The notes under the pieces are model-generated. The model was given only the letters and a program-made list of their open reading frames with translations, did not search any database and was not told the DNA's origin. Shown here piece by piece: positions 1 to 12,600 of a stretch of 64,000 bases of DNA. The position numbers and the translations under genes were made by a program. The DNA comes from Aphelocoma coerulescens (lineage: Eukaryota > Chordata > Aves > Passeriformes > Corvidae): assembly GCF_041296385.1 (NCBI RefSeq), contig NC_091023.1, forward strand, positions 25,235,924-25,299,923, read 5' to 3'. The number at the start of each line of letters is the position of its first letter. The stretch's first letter is position 1.

Positions 1-396
1 CACGGGGATTCCTGCAGGGCTCTGCTCTTTCAATAGCTGCTCTTTCAATGCATCCACACAGCTCCTCCCGCCCTGCTCACATTCCCTGATCCCATCCCTG
101 GCCCTGTTGTGCCGGGATGCTGCGGGGCCAGCTGCACCCAGCAAGTACAACCAGCCACTCACCGAGCTTCCCTCAGAAAATGGGAATCCATGGAAGAGCT
201 GAACAATCCAGCCGAGCACTGCAAACCCTTCTCATCCTCGTGGCTTGGGCAGAGAAATAGCTGGGAGCACAAAGTGGGAGATTCTGGGCGTTTGCATCAA
301 TTTTCTTTGCATCTCTCTTGTTTTCTCTTTAGTGATCTGGTAAATGCATCAATTGCTCAAATGGTTCCCAAAAAGTGAATGCATAGCCTGCCGTGA

Positions 397-600
397 GTAG
401 TAAGAGTAATAATAGTAATAATAATAACAATAATAATAGAAGAAAGTGAAGAAGATTAAAAGAAGAAGAAGGAAGACAAGGAGCAGGAGGAGGATGAAAA
501 GATGAAGGAGGAAAAGAAGATTAAAGGAAGAAGGAGGAAGAGGAGAAGAGGAAGATGAAGATGAAGAAGAAGCAGGAAAAAAAACGAGGAGGAGAAGTGT
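397..600 (+). repeat. Purine-rich low-complexity tract (GAA/GGA-type)
   Basis: The plus strand is almost entirely A and G for about 200 bases, built of AAGAAG, GGAGGA and AATAAT words. The open frames across it are artefacts of composition (poly-Ser/Leu/Tyr in reverse). Mirror-symmetric purine tracts of this kind can form triplex DNA. Confidence 0.85.
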
Positions 601-2609
601 CATTATCAACTTCTGTGCTGAAAAACCTCCTTCTGAAAACCCAGATCAGGTCTGCCAGGGAAGGAAGAAGAGATGGCTCTTTTCACCTCCTTAGATACCC
701 CTGCTACCCTCCACAAATTTGGTTCAGGCTCTGGATTTCTATGATTTATCCCCATTTTTAAAACTGGGATGGATGTGGTGCTCAGGGGATGGACCTGCAA
801 AAACAGAGGGCCTGTAGGAGGATGTAGGAGGTGCCTCCAGAGGCTGATTTTTAGGTGACGAATGTCTGGCAACCTGAGGCACGGCAGCCTCTGCTTTCCA
901 ACCCCTCCCCAGGGCTGGGAGCTCCCCCAGGGGAGCAGCAGGAAATCCCCTCGGAGCTGCCTGCAAGGACCTGTCCCGGGGTGCCACCAGCAGCTCCAGT
1001 TTCCCTTTCACAGAAGAGCCTGGTTTATAAAGTGCCGTCAAAGCTGTGACTTAAATCTGTCCCTGGCCTTGGAAAAAAGCTGATTTATGCTTTCAGAAAC
1101 TGAGTCCAACCTCCCTTCAGCACCTCGTGACTCCAGTCAAACTGGGGAAGGGTTGTTGATGTCAAACTGGGCCAGTTTTTGCCGGGGGGTGAATCAGACC
1201 CTCAGAGGAGAACTCTAAATTGGAGAGGTTTGGGCTGAGCTGCCGCAGCTCCACAAACAACAGGCGCTGGGCTGGGGCTGCCCCGGGGGAGTTCGTGGAT
1301 CCTCGGGCTGTGACAGTTCACGGGATATTTATTTACATTTACGGCCGGGAAATGATGGCTCAGCCACGCTTAGGAAGCTCTGAGCTGCATCCCAGGGATG
1401 GAGCTGGGAGAGACAAACCCTGCCGACCCCCTCTGCATCACCCCCACCTTCCCCTTCTCCTTTCTCTCCTGTCTTGCTTTCTTTTCCTTATTTACTCTCC
1501 ATCGTGGGCAATTATTTGCACTCCCAACTGTCGCTGTGCCATGAACTTTTCCCACTTCCTTCCGCTTGTTCCAGGCTGCATTTGCCGGTGCCTGGACAAC
1601 ACCAGGGTGTTGTTTACAGGGGATTTCCTTCCCTGGCACTCCCGTCTCTGCCCAAACCCACCCTTTAGGTCCCTTTTCCAGGGTGTCCCATTAAAAGCTG
1701 GTTCATTAGGTCGGGTTTCCATCAGTTTTACACACCCCCTCTACAGCCCAGCCATGACAGCTCGTTCCTGGGAGCTCTGCACATGGATTTTCCTGGGAAT
1801 AGGGGATTTTCCCGAACTGTTTGGTGGCCTGGGACCTCAAGGAGCTGCAACTGGGGGCAAGGGGCAGCTTCCAGTCCAGAATATTTCCAGGAGCTGGGAG
1901 CTGAGTGCTTGAAAGGCACCTGGAGCAGCGTTCTGAGCCTGTGTTTGCTCAAGTCCTTACGTTTGTTTATAGAGCTTATTTCTGTTTCTGCTCTGGGCCC
2001 TGGGCAGACACACAAAAAGGGGCACCCCAGAGCCCACCTGCACCCCAGAGCTGCTCTGGGGTCGGCACCGGGGGAGGGGGGTGAGGCTGAGATGTGGATT
2101 TGGGCTGGATCAGCTCTTGGAATAACAGAAATATCCTTAAACCAGGTATCTGACCCCACCTCTTTCCAAAGGGTTTCTCTGGGCACAAACCGAGGTGACT
2201 TTGGATGTTTCCAGTCTGGGAGGAGTCGGGGGACAGGGTAAGGGTCGGGAAGGGGTGTGAGGGGGGGGTTTCCCTGTCTGGAGCTCTGGAATTCCCCTCA
2301 CCAGGATTTGCAGGGACGCTGGGCTGCCCTGCAGGGGTGGGGGGAGGTGGGTGCCCCTCACTGCCGGGGCTCCGGGATTTATTGCGGTGCTGAGATCCTC
2401 CAGGAGCCCTTCCCTACCAAAATGCTTCTGGGTGAGAAGCGTTTATTCCCTTTTTGTTTAAAACAAAAAAAAAAAAAAAAAACAAAAAAAAAAACAAACC
2501 TGAATGTGCTGCAGGTTTGGGCTGGTTTTTTCTTTTATTTTAACTTTTTCTTTTTTTTTTTCCCCTAAGCAGCGCAGCTCCGCCAGCAGGAGGCAGATCC
2601 TGACGTGTC

Positions 2610-2745
2610 CAAGGCCAGGTTGCACAGGGCTTGGAGCAACCTGATCCATGGAAATTGTCGCTGCCCATGGCACGGGAGGGGGTGGAACGAGATGAGCTTT
2701 AGGGTCCCTTGCCACCCAAACCATTCCAGGATTCCAGAATGATCT
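2610..2745 (+). mobile_element. CR1 LINE 3' fragment
   Basis: Contains the CR1 3'-end sequence (GTGTCCAAGGCCAGGTTG ... CTTTAGGGTCCCTTGCCACCCAAACCATTCCAGG). The 3' end points right, so it is in plus orientation. Confidence 0.8.
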
Positions 2746-2899
2746 CCTATGTGTATAGAACACCAACATCCCAACAGATAACACCCAGTGCGCCCAGAAA
2801 TGAACATCATCTATATATTTATGAATCACACCGTGCCTATCTGTACCTGTACCGAGGGAGGGTGTGTGCAGGGGTATCATGTACCCACAGCCCCTCGAG

Positions 2900-3650
2900 T
2901 TCGGGGGGGTGGGGGCGAGAAAGCGGCGGCCGATCCCGAGCTCCGGGGAGGGGCGGGGGCGTGTCCGGGGCGCGTCCGGAGCGCGGCCCCGCCCCCCACG
3001 CGCCGAGGACGCGGCCGTTCCCGCGCGGTGCCGCCGAGCGGATCCGCCGCGATGTCCGGCCCGGCCCAGGAGCCCGACAGGTGAGCGGCCGTGGGCTCCC
3101 GGGGCTCCCCTTGTCCCCCGCCATCCTCCTGCAGCCTCCCCGCCGCCCCCGGGGCTGCCCGGCGTTCGCCGCCGCCCTCCCCGCTGTCGTCCCCTCCCGC
3201 TGTCCCGGCGCACCCCCTGCGCCCTCCCGCTGTCCCCCAGCACCCTCTCGCTGTCCCCCTGCATCCTCCCGCTGTCCCCCAGCCCCGCCCCCGCATCCTC
3301 CCATCCCCCACCCCACCTGCATCCCCGCATCCTTCCGCTCCTCCACCCCCTCCCGACCCCCCCATTCCTGGGCACCGAGCCCGGGGGTTCCCTCCCGTCC
3401 CCGAACCCCCCCCGTCCCCGCGCAGTTTGGGTGCCCGTGCCCGGCCGTGCACCTGCAGCGGGGGCTCCGGGCCCCGCCGGCCGCGCCGCGCATCCCCCGC
3501 TGCTGCAGACAAAGCGCCGGGCGAGGCAGCGCCGCCCCCGCACCCCCCGGCCCCGCCGCACCGCCCCCGGTGCCCCCCGGTGCCCCCCGGTGCCCCCCGG
3601 TGCCCCGAGCCCGGGCAGCGAGGCTCGTGCTTATCTCCCCCGTGTTATCG
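2900..3650 (+). promoter_or_regulatory. CpG-rich promoter region of the FIIND-death-domain gene
   Basis: G+C and CpG density rise sharply around 2900, bracket the predicted first coding exon, and fall away by about 3650. No TATA box lies at a sensible distance from the start codon; TATATATTTAT near 2812 is about 230 bases upstream of it. This fits a TATA-less CpG-island promoter. Confidence 0.6.
3052..3080 (+). CDS. FIIND-DD gene, exon 1 (start codon)
   Basis: Encodes MSGPAQEPD and ends in phase 2 before GTGAGC. Chosen because it is an ATG inside the CpG-rich promoter whose donor phase fits the next exon. No transcript evidence is available, so another 5' exon is possible. Confidence 0.65.
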
Positions 3651-6600
3651 CGCTCTGGGAACCGCTGCCCCACCAGGCTCCTCTGCTCGGCAGCGCCCGT
3701 TCCCCGCCGCAATTAATGGCTGCAGTTAATTAACTGCACAATGCCCGGGGCTTTGCCCGGGTGGGTTTTTTGTCTCTTTTGGTGCTTTCTCCCCCCCCCC
3801 CCGCCTGTGCGCTGCCGAGCTGTTTGCCAGCGCGGGAGGAGGGAGATGCAGCTGCGAGGGTTAGGAGGCGGCGCGGAGGGAAGCGATCCCAGTTTAGCAA
3901 GCCGGCACTTGGTGCAAGGGCTGCAGGGTTGCTCAAACATCGCTTGGCTCCGCCCCTGGAGAGCGTCCAGACTTCATCCAAATCCTCCAGATAAATAATT
4001 CTTGTGTTGTTTTGTTTTTTTTTCCTCAAGATACAGTTTGGAAGAGCAAACTGTTGTGTAATTCCTTGTTGGGGAAAACCTTTCCCACTTCTTCCTGCCC
4101 TTGACCCAGAAACTTCTCCAGCCCCTGCAGCCACTTTGCTGTGCTTTGCCAGGACGCCCCAGCTGGCATCGCTTCCCTGAGTTCCCCAGGAATCCTCACC
4201 CGTTAGGGACTGATTTTCCTGCCTCTGCCATTCCCATCTATTTATTTATTTTTCAGTTTTGTGTCTGAGTGCCCCAGCATGCCCCGAGGCTCTGACCCCC
4301 GTGGTGGTGCCCGCTCATTCCAGGAGCATCCAGGATGGCCGAAAGCAGCCTCCTGAGCTGAGCAACTCCCACATCTTGGCTTCACCATCCCCAGCATCCC
4401 TCAGCATCTCTGGGATGGCCCTGTGACCCTCACCTACCTCCAAAAAAAAGCGGGCTGGATGCTTTTTCCCTGCCTGCTGTTCCAGCTGCCCCTTGGCAGG
4501 GCAGAGGTTCTGGAATATTTCCCGGTGCCACCACAGTGCAGGAGAGCTCAATGTCACCTGCTGGTTTATGGTGACTGCCCCCAGGGCCATTCCTGTCCTC
4601 AGGGCAGCTTTTCTTTGCTGGATCTGCCTGACAGATGTTGTGGAGCTTTGTGGAGCTCCAGGAAAAGGTTTCCAAACAGGATCATGATCTGTGAATGATA
4701 AAACCAGCAGATTTCCCCTTTCCAGGGGCGGATGGAGGCTGGAGGTTGGTGTGAATTTGCCACAAATGGGTCTGCTGGAGTTGTCTGCCACAGCTGAAGG
4801 CCAGAGTTTATCCAAGTTTCCTGCCTGGCTGGAGATTGGTTGGATTGCTCCCAAATCCAACGGGCACCTGGCACGGAGTCAAGGGCTTGGCAATGGGGGC
4901 TGGAACCAGGAGCTTGTGCCAGTGGGAATTGTGTCCAGCAGAGCCAGGTGTCCCCAGAAGGGCCAGGAGAGAGCCAGGGTCAGGGTGCTGCTGCAGGAGA
5001 TGGATGTTTAATCACCAAGCCCCATCCCAAGTCAGCTCCCAGATTCCCGAGGCTGGGAGCGATGCCAGCAGGCAGGGAGTGGGGAATGCTGCCCCTGTGG
5101 AAGCGTGGGAAAGGGCTGGCAGAGCTGCTCACGTGTGCCTGCTTTTGTCTTCCAGCGGAGCAGAGTCCCTCTCCTCGGATGAAAAAGGTACAGGGATTTT
5201 GGGAAATGCCCCTCCTTGGGAATGGGAATTCTATAACTGCCTTTAAAAACCTCGGTGTAAACCCTTAGTTTATGGATTATTTTGGTTGTTTGTGCTGGTT
5301 TTTAAAATGCCTGTTCTTTTGTTGTTTATTCCCTTTCTCTGAGTACAAAATTAGCAAGAGAAGAGTTAAATCCTTCTCCAGCTTTTATTCCCTGCTTTTC
5401 TCTGGCAGAGGTGACACCCAACGGCATGGAGGGATCGGGATCGGGATCGGCCGAGGAGCACCCGGAGGGTGAGCACACCATGGCTCAGGGATTTCCTCGC
5501 TCCTGCGGTGGTGTGGCTGGTCCTGCATCCCAAATTCCCCCACACCCACATCCCAAAGCACATCCTTGACTTTCCAGTGCTGGTTTCTCTTCAACTGACG
5601 TTTGTGAGAATAATTAATTAAAGCCACATTTGGTGCGTCCGCACGAGCCACGTCTGGTGGGACACACAGCTCCCACCAAGGCTGCTCCCACCTGCCATGG
5701 AAAACCATCATTTAACTGGGATGTGCCATGGCTGAAGCTCCAAAATAATCCCAAGACGCATAAAACATAAAAATTAAATGTTCTGAACGCCCTTCAGAAG
5801 GGCCTGGGTGACCCCAAAGTCTCCCCTGGAGCTGGGATTTGATGCTCTGATGCTTCTCTCTGCCTCAGTATTTTTTCTGCTCTGTCCCATTATCTAACCT
5901 GCTGGCTGGCCTGATGGATCCCAACCTGTGGATGGATCCCTGCGCTCCCATCCCACCTGTGCCTAACGGGGTGTGGTTTTTAAGGAGAGGCCAGTTCCGA
6001 AGGCAGCTCCAGCAGCAGCTCGGAAGAGGAGTCAGGTGAGCAGAACATTGTGATTGATCTGTAATCTCTTTTATAGAACTGCTGTTCAGTTTAAAGCAGC
6101 TGCTTCTCCTGGGAACAGTCTCACAGTTATTAGGGAATGCTAACTCTGATTGCTTTCCCAATAAAACTTTTGGGAGCCAAGGATTTCCTATCAATGATCG
6201 AAGGGCAGCAGCTCGTGCTGCTTTCGCCTCTCAGACACAACACCCATGGATGTTGCAGACACAATGCCCACGGATATTTTTACACCACAGCAGTTGTCCA
6301 AACACCAAGAGGCCATAAATTTCCTCAAAAGTTGGCAACAGAACTGGCCAAACAGGATGGACAGGAAAAGAATGAAAGGAAGCGCTTGCTGTTGGTGGGT
6401 TTGCACTTCCACGGCTTGTGTGCCAGCAGTTTATTGTGCTTTTGTGTAGTACTGCTAATTAAACAATTCCAATGTTTTTTCTCCCCAGATGCCGAGGAGT
6501 GGGATGGAGGCAGGCTGGGTGAGTGTGGTTTGTTGTCCCTGTTACCCCTTGCTCAGTGGGAGGAAGCCAGCTCGGATGAACGGCACCCGAGGCGTGCTGT

Positions 6601-9600
6601 GGGATGGCAGGAAGGATTTCCAGCCACCCCCTCCGTATCTTCTGGGAAAAGGAGCTGCTGGAGAGCATCCCTAGGAAGTGGGGGGTGGAGGCCACGAGCT
6701 TCCACGTGCAGGGAGTGCTCCTGGTGCCGTTCCAATCCTGCTGCATCTTGGGGATGGGATAGCAGGGCTTGGGAAGGCAGCCAGCTGCTGGCTGCTGTTT
6801 GCCAGGCTGTTTGCTGCAGCAAGGCCTTCTCTGGCTCTCCCAGCCCAGGAGGGTGTTGGAGTCCCAGGATAGCTCTGGGACAGCCTCCAGGATCCCTTTT
6901 TCCTGGGAGGGAGGGTGGGATGGGAAGCAGCTCATCTGGCTCTTGGCACGGTGGCTCTGCCACTCCCCTGCTCCCAAATCCACCCTTCAGGACACAACCT
7001 TTGGCCTGAAGTGCCAGTTCTGCTGGAATTCTGTCCTGTAGGATTCGGCCAGGAGAATCCAGGGCACTCTTAAATCATTTTAGGGACAAACACACTGCAG
7101 ACAATGTGGTGGCTGCTCCCTGGGAATGCTGTTCCCAGTTTCCATGCCAGGGGTTGTACTTTGTCCTTGGCACCATGAGGCACCATCCTGAGGATGAATC
7201 TTTAACCCCTGTGAAAATTTCCAGTAGTTTGGGCAACTTAGGAGCTGTTGGCAAATTTGTATCCTGATGTTCAGCTTCACCCCCAGGCTGTGCAAGGCCT
7301 GCAAGGACTCTCAGGAATGTTCTCCTTAGGATTTGCTGAATTTAAGCAAATGAAATTGTGGGATTGTCCTGGGTGAGTGTGAGCAGAAACCCTCTGGAGA
7401 CTGAGGTGTTTACTCCAAACTCCTTTTTCCTAGGGGAAGAACAGGAGGAGAAGGAATCCCCACCTCACAGCAATGAGCCAGGTAGGAACAGATCTCCTGA
7501 GGCCTTTTTTATTCCTGGCTCTTTAATTACTTGGCTGTTCTTGAGCTCATCTTCCTCTTTTCCCACCAGGAGGGAGCTGCTTGCCACCCTGTGAGCACTG
7601 CAGGAATGAAAACGTAGGTTTGTGAGGGAAAAGCCACCCACTTCTTTTGCATGAGATCATTTGCAATCTGTAATCCTAATTTCTTCTCACCTTTTTTAAG
7701 ATATTTTTTTAAAAATCTGTTTCCAGGACCAGAAGGAGCAAGTGACCCCCAGGAGACTTGCTGGAGGACAATTTATGTATGAATTTTTTGAATATAATGG
7801 GTTTAAGTTTACATTGTTCTGACCAAGGTGCTTCAGTCTTTGCTTGAAGTGGGAGAACGGCTCATTGTCTGCACAAATGCACCTGGATTTGTACTGGAAG
7901 GTGCACCCAAACCCTTAAAAATCACAGTTTAGAGCCTGTGCTGCCTCCAGATCCTGGCCCAAGAGAACTCTTGGGAGGGTTTTCCAGGATGCTGCCTTGT
8001 CTTGCTGCAATAATTAACAGCCAGCCCCTTGTTATGTGCTGGTTTCAGCCTGGATGCACGTGAGGGGTCTTGCCCTGCTTCACCCTCCCCTCTAGCACTG
8101 CATTTTCCCTTGGATGCAGCGCTATTCTCCCTCTGTCTGCCTTGGAATTGTCACTGTGGGATGTCCATGTATCCCTTGCTGTTCTCCACACTGGCTGCTG
8201 TTGTTATCCATGGAAAATGTTGGCTCTGACGCCGAGCCCTTCACGTGAGAGCAGCTCCCGGTGCAGGAAGTTTTATGCAAAATGCTCATTTACAGCTGTT
8301 TTGCATAGGCTGGGTGGGCCCTCAGTGGTTTTTACCAGCCCAGTGACAGCTCAGACCCAGAGAGGAGCACACTGTGGCTGCTGAGATAAAGCAGGAGGGA
8401 GCTGCTCCGTTACCCCGCCAGCTCCCGGTATTTTTGCCGAGTGCCGGATGTCCCTTGCAGGGCGCTGCTGGATGCGGAGGGCTCCTACCAGTGCAGCATC
8501 ACTGGGCTCATTTTCGAGGTGACAGGCACTGCCAGGATCACGTATTCCCTGTTATCCTGGAGCAAGTACGCCCACCTGGTGAAAAAGCCCTGGATCGTGG
8601 GCGGGCCCCTGTTCGACGTGCACTGCGACGCGCCCGGCGCGCTCAGCTCCATCCAGTTCCCGCACTGCCTCTGCCTGGGGGGTGAGTGTGGGGCCAGGGG
8701 CTGGGTTTGGTGCCTGGGGATGCTCTGGAAGTGCTGAGCCCTTGGATGTCCCCCCCAGATCACGGCGCTGGCGTGGCCTTCAAGGTGCTGCACATCAAGG
8801 GCGGGGGCGCGGCCATCGAGCCCTCGGCCGAGTTCTCGGCGTCGCACGTCAAGTGGGTGGTGAGCTCCCTGTCCCCCGTGGGACCCCTGATCCAGAGCCA
8901 GCAGCCCCTGCAGTACCACGGGGCCGTCATCCTCTACAAAGCCATCGATGAGCACCCCTCCCTGTCCTTCTGGGTCTACGTGGCCACCAACAACGACTCC
9001 TTCATAAAGGTACGGCCCGGGCTGGGAGCTGGGCCTGGGGAGGGTGGGGTAGGGAATCCTGGCGTGGTTTGTGTGGGAAGGGACCTTAAATCCCATCTCT
9101 TTCCACCCCCTGCCATGGGCAGGGACACCTTCCACTGTCCCAGGCTGCTCCAAGCCCCAATGTCCGGCCTGGCCTTGGGCACTGCCAGGGATCCAGGGGC
9201 AGCCACAGCTGCTCTGGGCACCCTGTGCCAGGGCCTGTCCACCCTCACAGGGAAGGATTCCTTCCCAATATCCAATCTAGACCTACAATCTTTGAATCTG
9301 AGGCCATTCCCCCTTTTTTCTGTCACTCCATCCTGTGTAAATTGTCTCTCTCCAGCTTTTCCATGTCCATTCTTTGTCCTGGTCTCTTCTCCCAAGGAAT
9401 AAGCGACAGGACAAGAGGAAGCAGCCTCAAGTTGTACCAGAGGAGGTTTAGATTGGACATTAGGGAAAATTCCTTCAGGAAAAAGCTGGTCAAGCATTGG
9501 AACAGGCTGTCCAGGGCAGTGGCAGGGTCCCCAGTGAAAATTTGGGAATTTGGGAAAGCAGCTGACAATGAATTCATCCAGGTGCCACCAACTTTCCTGC

Positions 9601-12600
9601 TGCCAAGGACCACGTTGGCAATAACCTCAGAGGAGAACAGAGCCTGTCTGCAGAGAAAAGAGCTATGGAACTAACCCTGGATAAAATTACAGCTCTAGAA
9701 AGTTCCTTGCATTGCCCTGCAATGGGTTATAATTAGGAAATTGGGTTTGTGGGGTTATTCAGGAGCTCTGGCAGGAGCAGGACTTGAATTTACCCTATTA
9801 CAGTGAGGACAGTGACAAAACCCTGCCTTTTATTGGGGTTGCAAACTCTCTTATTTCACCCCCATGGCAAAATAGCTGGAGAGGTTTGGTGATGCTTTTT
9901 GAGTGTGGTTATTCCACAGCTTTCTGGGAAGTTTGGGGTCGTGGCTGTGCTTGTAGAGCTGGGGCCAGAGAACAGCCCAGGCAGCCACATGAACACAGGT
10001 TTTAAATGTTAATTCATCTACTAGAATGAGTAACCTTGAAATAATAACCTTGAAATGGTATTTTTTACGTTTTAGGACATCTCAAAAGCTGTGAAGCACT
10101 CAAATAAGAAATTTGTTAAAATTGACAAGCCTGCCGTGTGCCAAAAATTACTGCAGGAAGGAAAGAAGTACAGATTGATCTGTGAGCCAGAAGCTGAAAT
10201 AACTCCTGAGGTGAGTCCCTTACACTCACCCTTGCTTCCTGCATTGCAGCTGCCCTGGAAATTTGGCACAAAAAGGAGCCATTTGCCTCTTAGAGCCCTA
10301 AAATTTTGGGATGAAATCCTGATGCTGAAGTCAACAGCAAAACTCCGGGGAGATTGGAGTTAGGCTCGGATCTGTCCCAACAGCCAGTTGCCTTCTCTTC
10401 AGTTTATCTTAGAGAAATATTTATTTTTGACATGTTTCTGTTGTGTAGGAGATTGAATTTGTTGATGGATCACTCTTGAAGCTGAAGAGTTACTTTGAAG
10501 TGTACTTGGAGAAGCCTGATGACTTCACCATGTCCCTGGTGGAGCAGGACTCGGATGAGACCGTCTGGAAAGCCAAACTCCGAGAGAGTGAGTCCTTGGG
10601 AACCAGGGAATGGTCTGGGATGGAACAGACCTTAAAGGTCACCCAGTTCCACCCCTAGGGACCCCTTCCCCTATCCCAGGCTGCTCCAAGCCCCAGTGTC
10701 CAGCCTGGCCTTGGGCACTGCCAGGGATCCAGGGGCAGCCACAGCTGCTCTGGGCACCCTGTGCCAGGGCCTGCCCACCCTCCCAGGGAGGAATTCCTGC
10801 CCAATATCCCATCCATCCCTGCTCTCTGGCAGTGGAAAGCCATTCCCTGTGTCCTGTCCCTCCATCCCTTGTAAGTTGTCTCTTTCCATCTTTCCTGTAG
10901 CTCCTTCAGGCACTGGGAGGCCCCAGTTAGGTCACCCCAGAGCTTCTCCTCTCCAGGCTGAACAATCCCAGCTCTCCCAGCCTTTCCTCCCAGCAGAGCT
11001 GCTGGTCATGGAATGTTTGTTTTTGGAAGGGACCTTAAAGACCATTTAGTTCCAACCCCCCTGCCTATTATTCCATGTTATAACATATTATTCCATATAT
11101 TATCCATAGAATTGTATAATATAATATGAAATTGCATATTTTGCATTGTAACTTGCAATCTCTCTGGCCTATTTGGGCCTGCTGCAGCACGTTGAATAAA
11201 AGGGGAAAAATCTCATTCTGTCAAACCTCAGGGGTTGGAATCCACCCAACAGCTTTGCTTTGTGCCTGGGAATTCCTGGAGGTGGGGCCCAGCACTGGGA
11301 ATTCCTCCCTCACGTTTGTCTCCTGTGACCTTTCCCAGGGGATTGGATCCATTATGACCAGAACAAGAACGAGCAGAGGAGGAGCACAGCCAGTGAGTGA
11401 CTTTGCAGAGAACTTGGGGTTGGGGTGGTTTGTTCCTTGGGCCCCTCTCTGCCTCTGGGGAGAGGTGACACAAGCGACAGCACCTCTGATCCCTTCCCAG
11501 GTGTGAAGAAGCGGAAGCCAGCCCTCAGCATCCTGGAGGAAGAGGGGCTCCACAGCAAAAAGCAGAAGACTGGCAGCACTGCAGGTGGGGCCTCGCTGTG
11601 GCCTTGGGAAGAGCCTGGTTGGGGTTGTTTTGTGTCCTGGGAGTTGAAACCCAGCTCACCTTTTAAAAGACTTTTCCCTCTGCAATGGTCCAGGCTTGGG
11701 GGAGAGCAGCTGGAAAGGTGTCTGCTGGAAAAGGAGCTGGGGGTGGTGGTTGGCAGGGCCTGGACATGAGCCACGGGTGGCCAAGGAGGTCCCAGCAATG
11801 CCCACAGGCCCAGGGCAGTGCCCATCCCCTGTGCTGGCACTGCTGAGGCTCCTCCAGCCCTGGGGGCGGTTTTGGGACCCTCACAAGGACATGGAAGGGC
11901 TGGGGCATGTGCAGGGAAGGGAATGGGGTTGGGAAAGGGGCTGGAGCAGCTGAGGGAGCTGGGAAAGGGGCTCAGGCTGGAGCAAAGGAGGCTCAGGGGG
12001 GACCTTGTGGCTCTGCACAAGTCCCTGACAGGAGGGGGCAGCCGGGGGGGTCAGGCTCTGCTCCCAGGGAACAGGGACAGGAGAGAGGGAACGGCCTCAA
12101 ATTGCAGCAGAGAAGGTTGGGGTTGGATATTGGGGAAAATCCAATGTTTTTCAGATGGAATGGGCACAAAAAGCTTAACAGACCAACAGCTGCTGGCGGT
12201 CGCCAAGCTCCTGGACCGGCACTGGAGGGAGGTCGCCATCGAGTGTCTCCAGATGGAGATGAAGGACATCGAGGACATCCAGGCCATGGAGAAGGACGTG
12301 AACATTCAGAAATTGCAGGTGCTGAGGAAGTGGAGAGACAGGGAGCAGGGCAATGGATCTGCAGAGGCTTTGCAGAGAAGCCTCGGGGAAAAAGCGACCT
12401 ACGAGATCCTGCAGACGCTGCAAGGTATCAGCTCCTTGGTTACTGAATCCATCCCTGGCTCAGCTGGACTTTGGGAATTCCCATCAGGGAATTTACAAAT
12501 CCCCAGTGTGTGGTTTATTATGGAGGTCAAAATGGTGTCCCTTCTGCTTTCAGCAGTGACTTGATGTTTTGGGGTGTTTGATCCTTCCCTTCAGAAATGG

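Larger units (their letters stand above)
1..2900. other. 5' flank, no gene recognised
   Basis: I find no chain of exons with consistent splice phases here. The longest open frame (about 1220-1912 plus) has no recognisable domain and lies in ordinary mixed-composition DNA. Contents are a purine-rich tract (about 397-600), A-rich and T-rich runs near 2462-2562, and one CR1 fragment near 2610-2745. Confidence 0.6.

Noticed and set aside
1220..1912. Long plus-strand open frame of 230 codons
   Set aside because: No domain, no splice context, no repetition of the frame in neighbouring exons, and composition like the surrounding non-coding DNA.
2458..3733. Long Arg/Pro/Gly-rich frames on both strands near 3 kb
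   Set aside because: They run through a CpG island in several frames at once, which is expected from GC-rich DNA. Only the short exon 3052-3080 links in phase to recognisable exons.
8485..9153. 222-codon minus-strand frame over the FIIND exons
   Set aside because: It is the antisense shadow of the ZU5/UPA exons; the plus-strand exons have splice sites and family motifs.
8374..12564. Reading the plus-strand gene as an orthologue of NLRP1, CARD8, PIDD1 or DTHD1
   Set aside because: The FIIND resembles NLRP1/CARD8, but the NACHT, LRR and CARD are absent and a death domain is present. PIDD1 has N-terminal LRRs, and the fit to DTHD1 cannot be judged without a search. I left the symbol empty.
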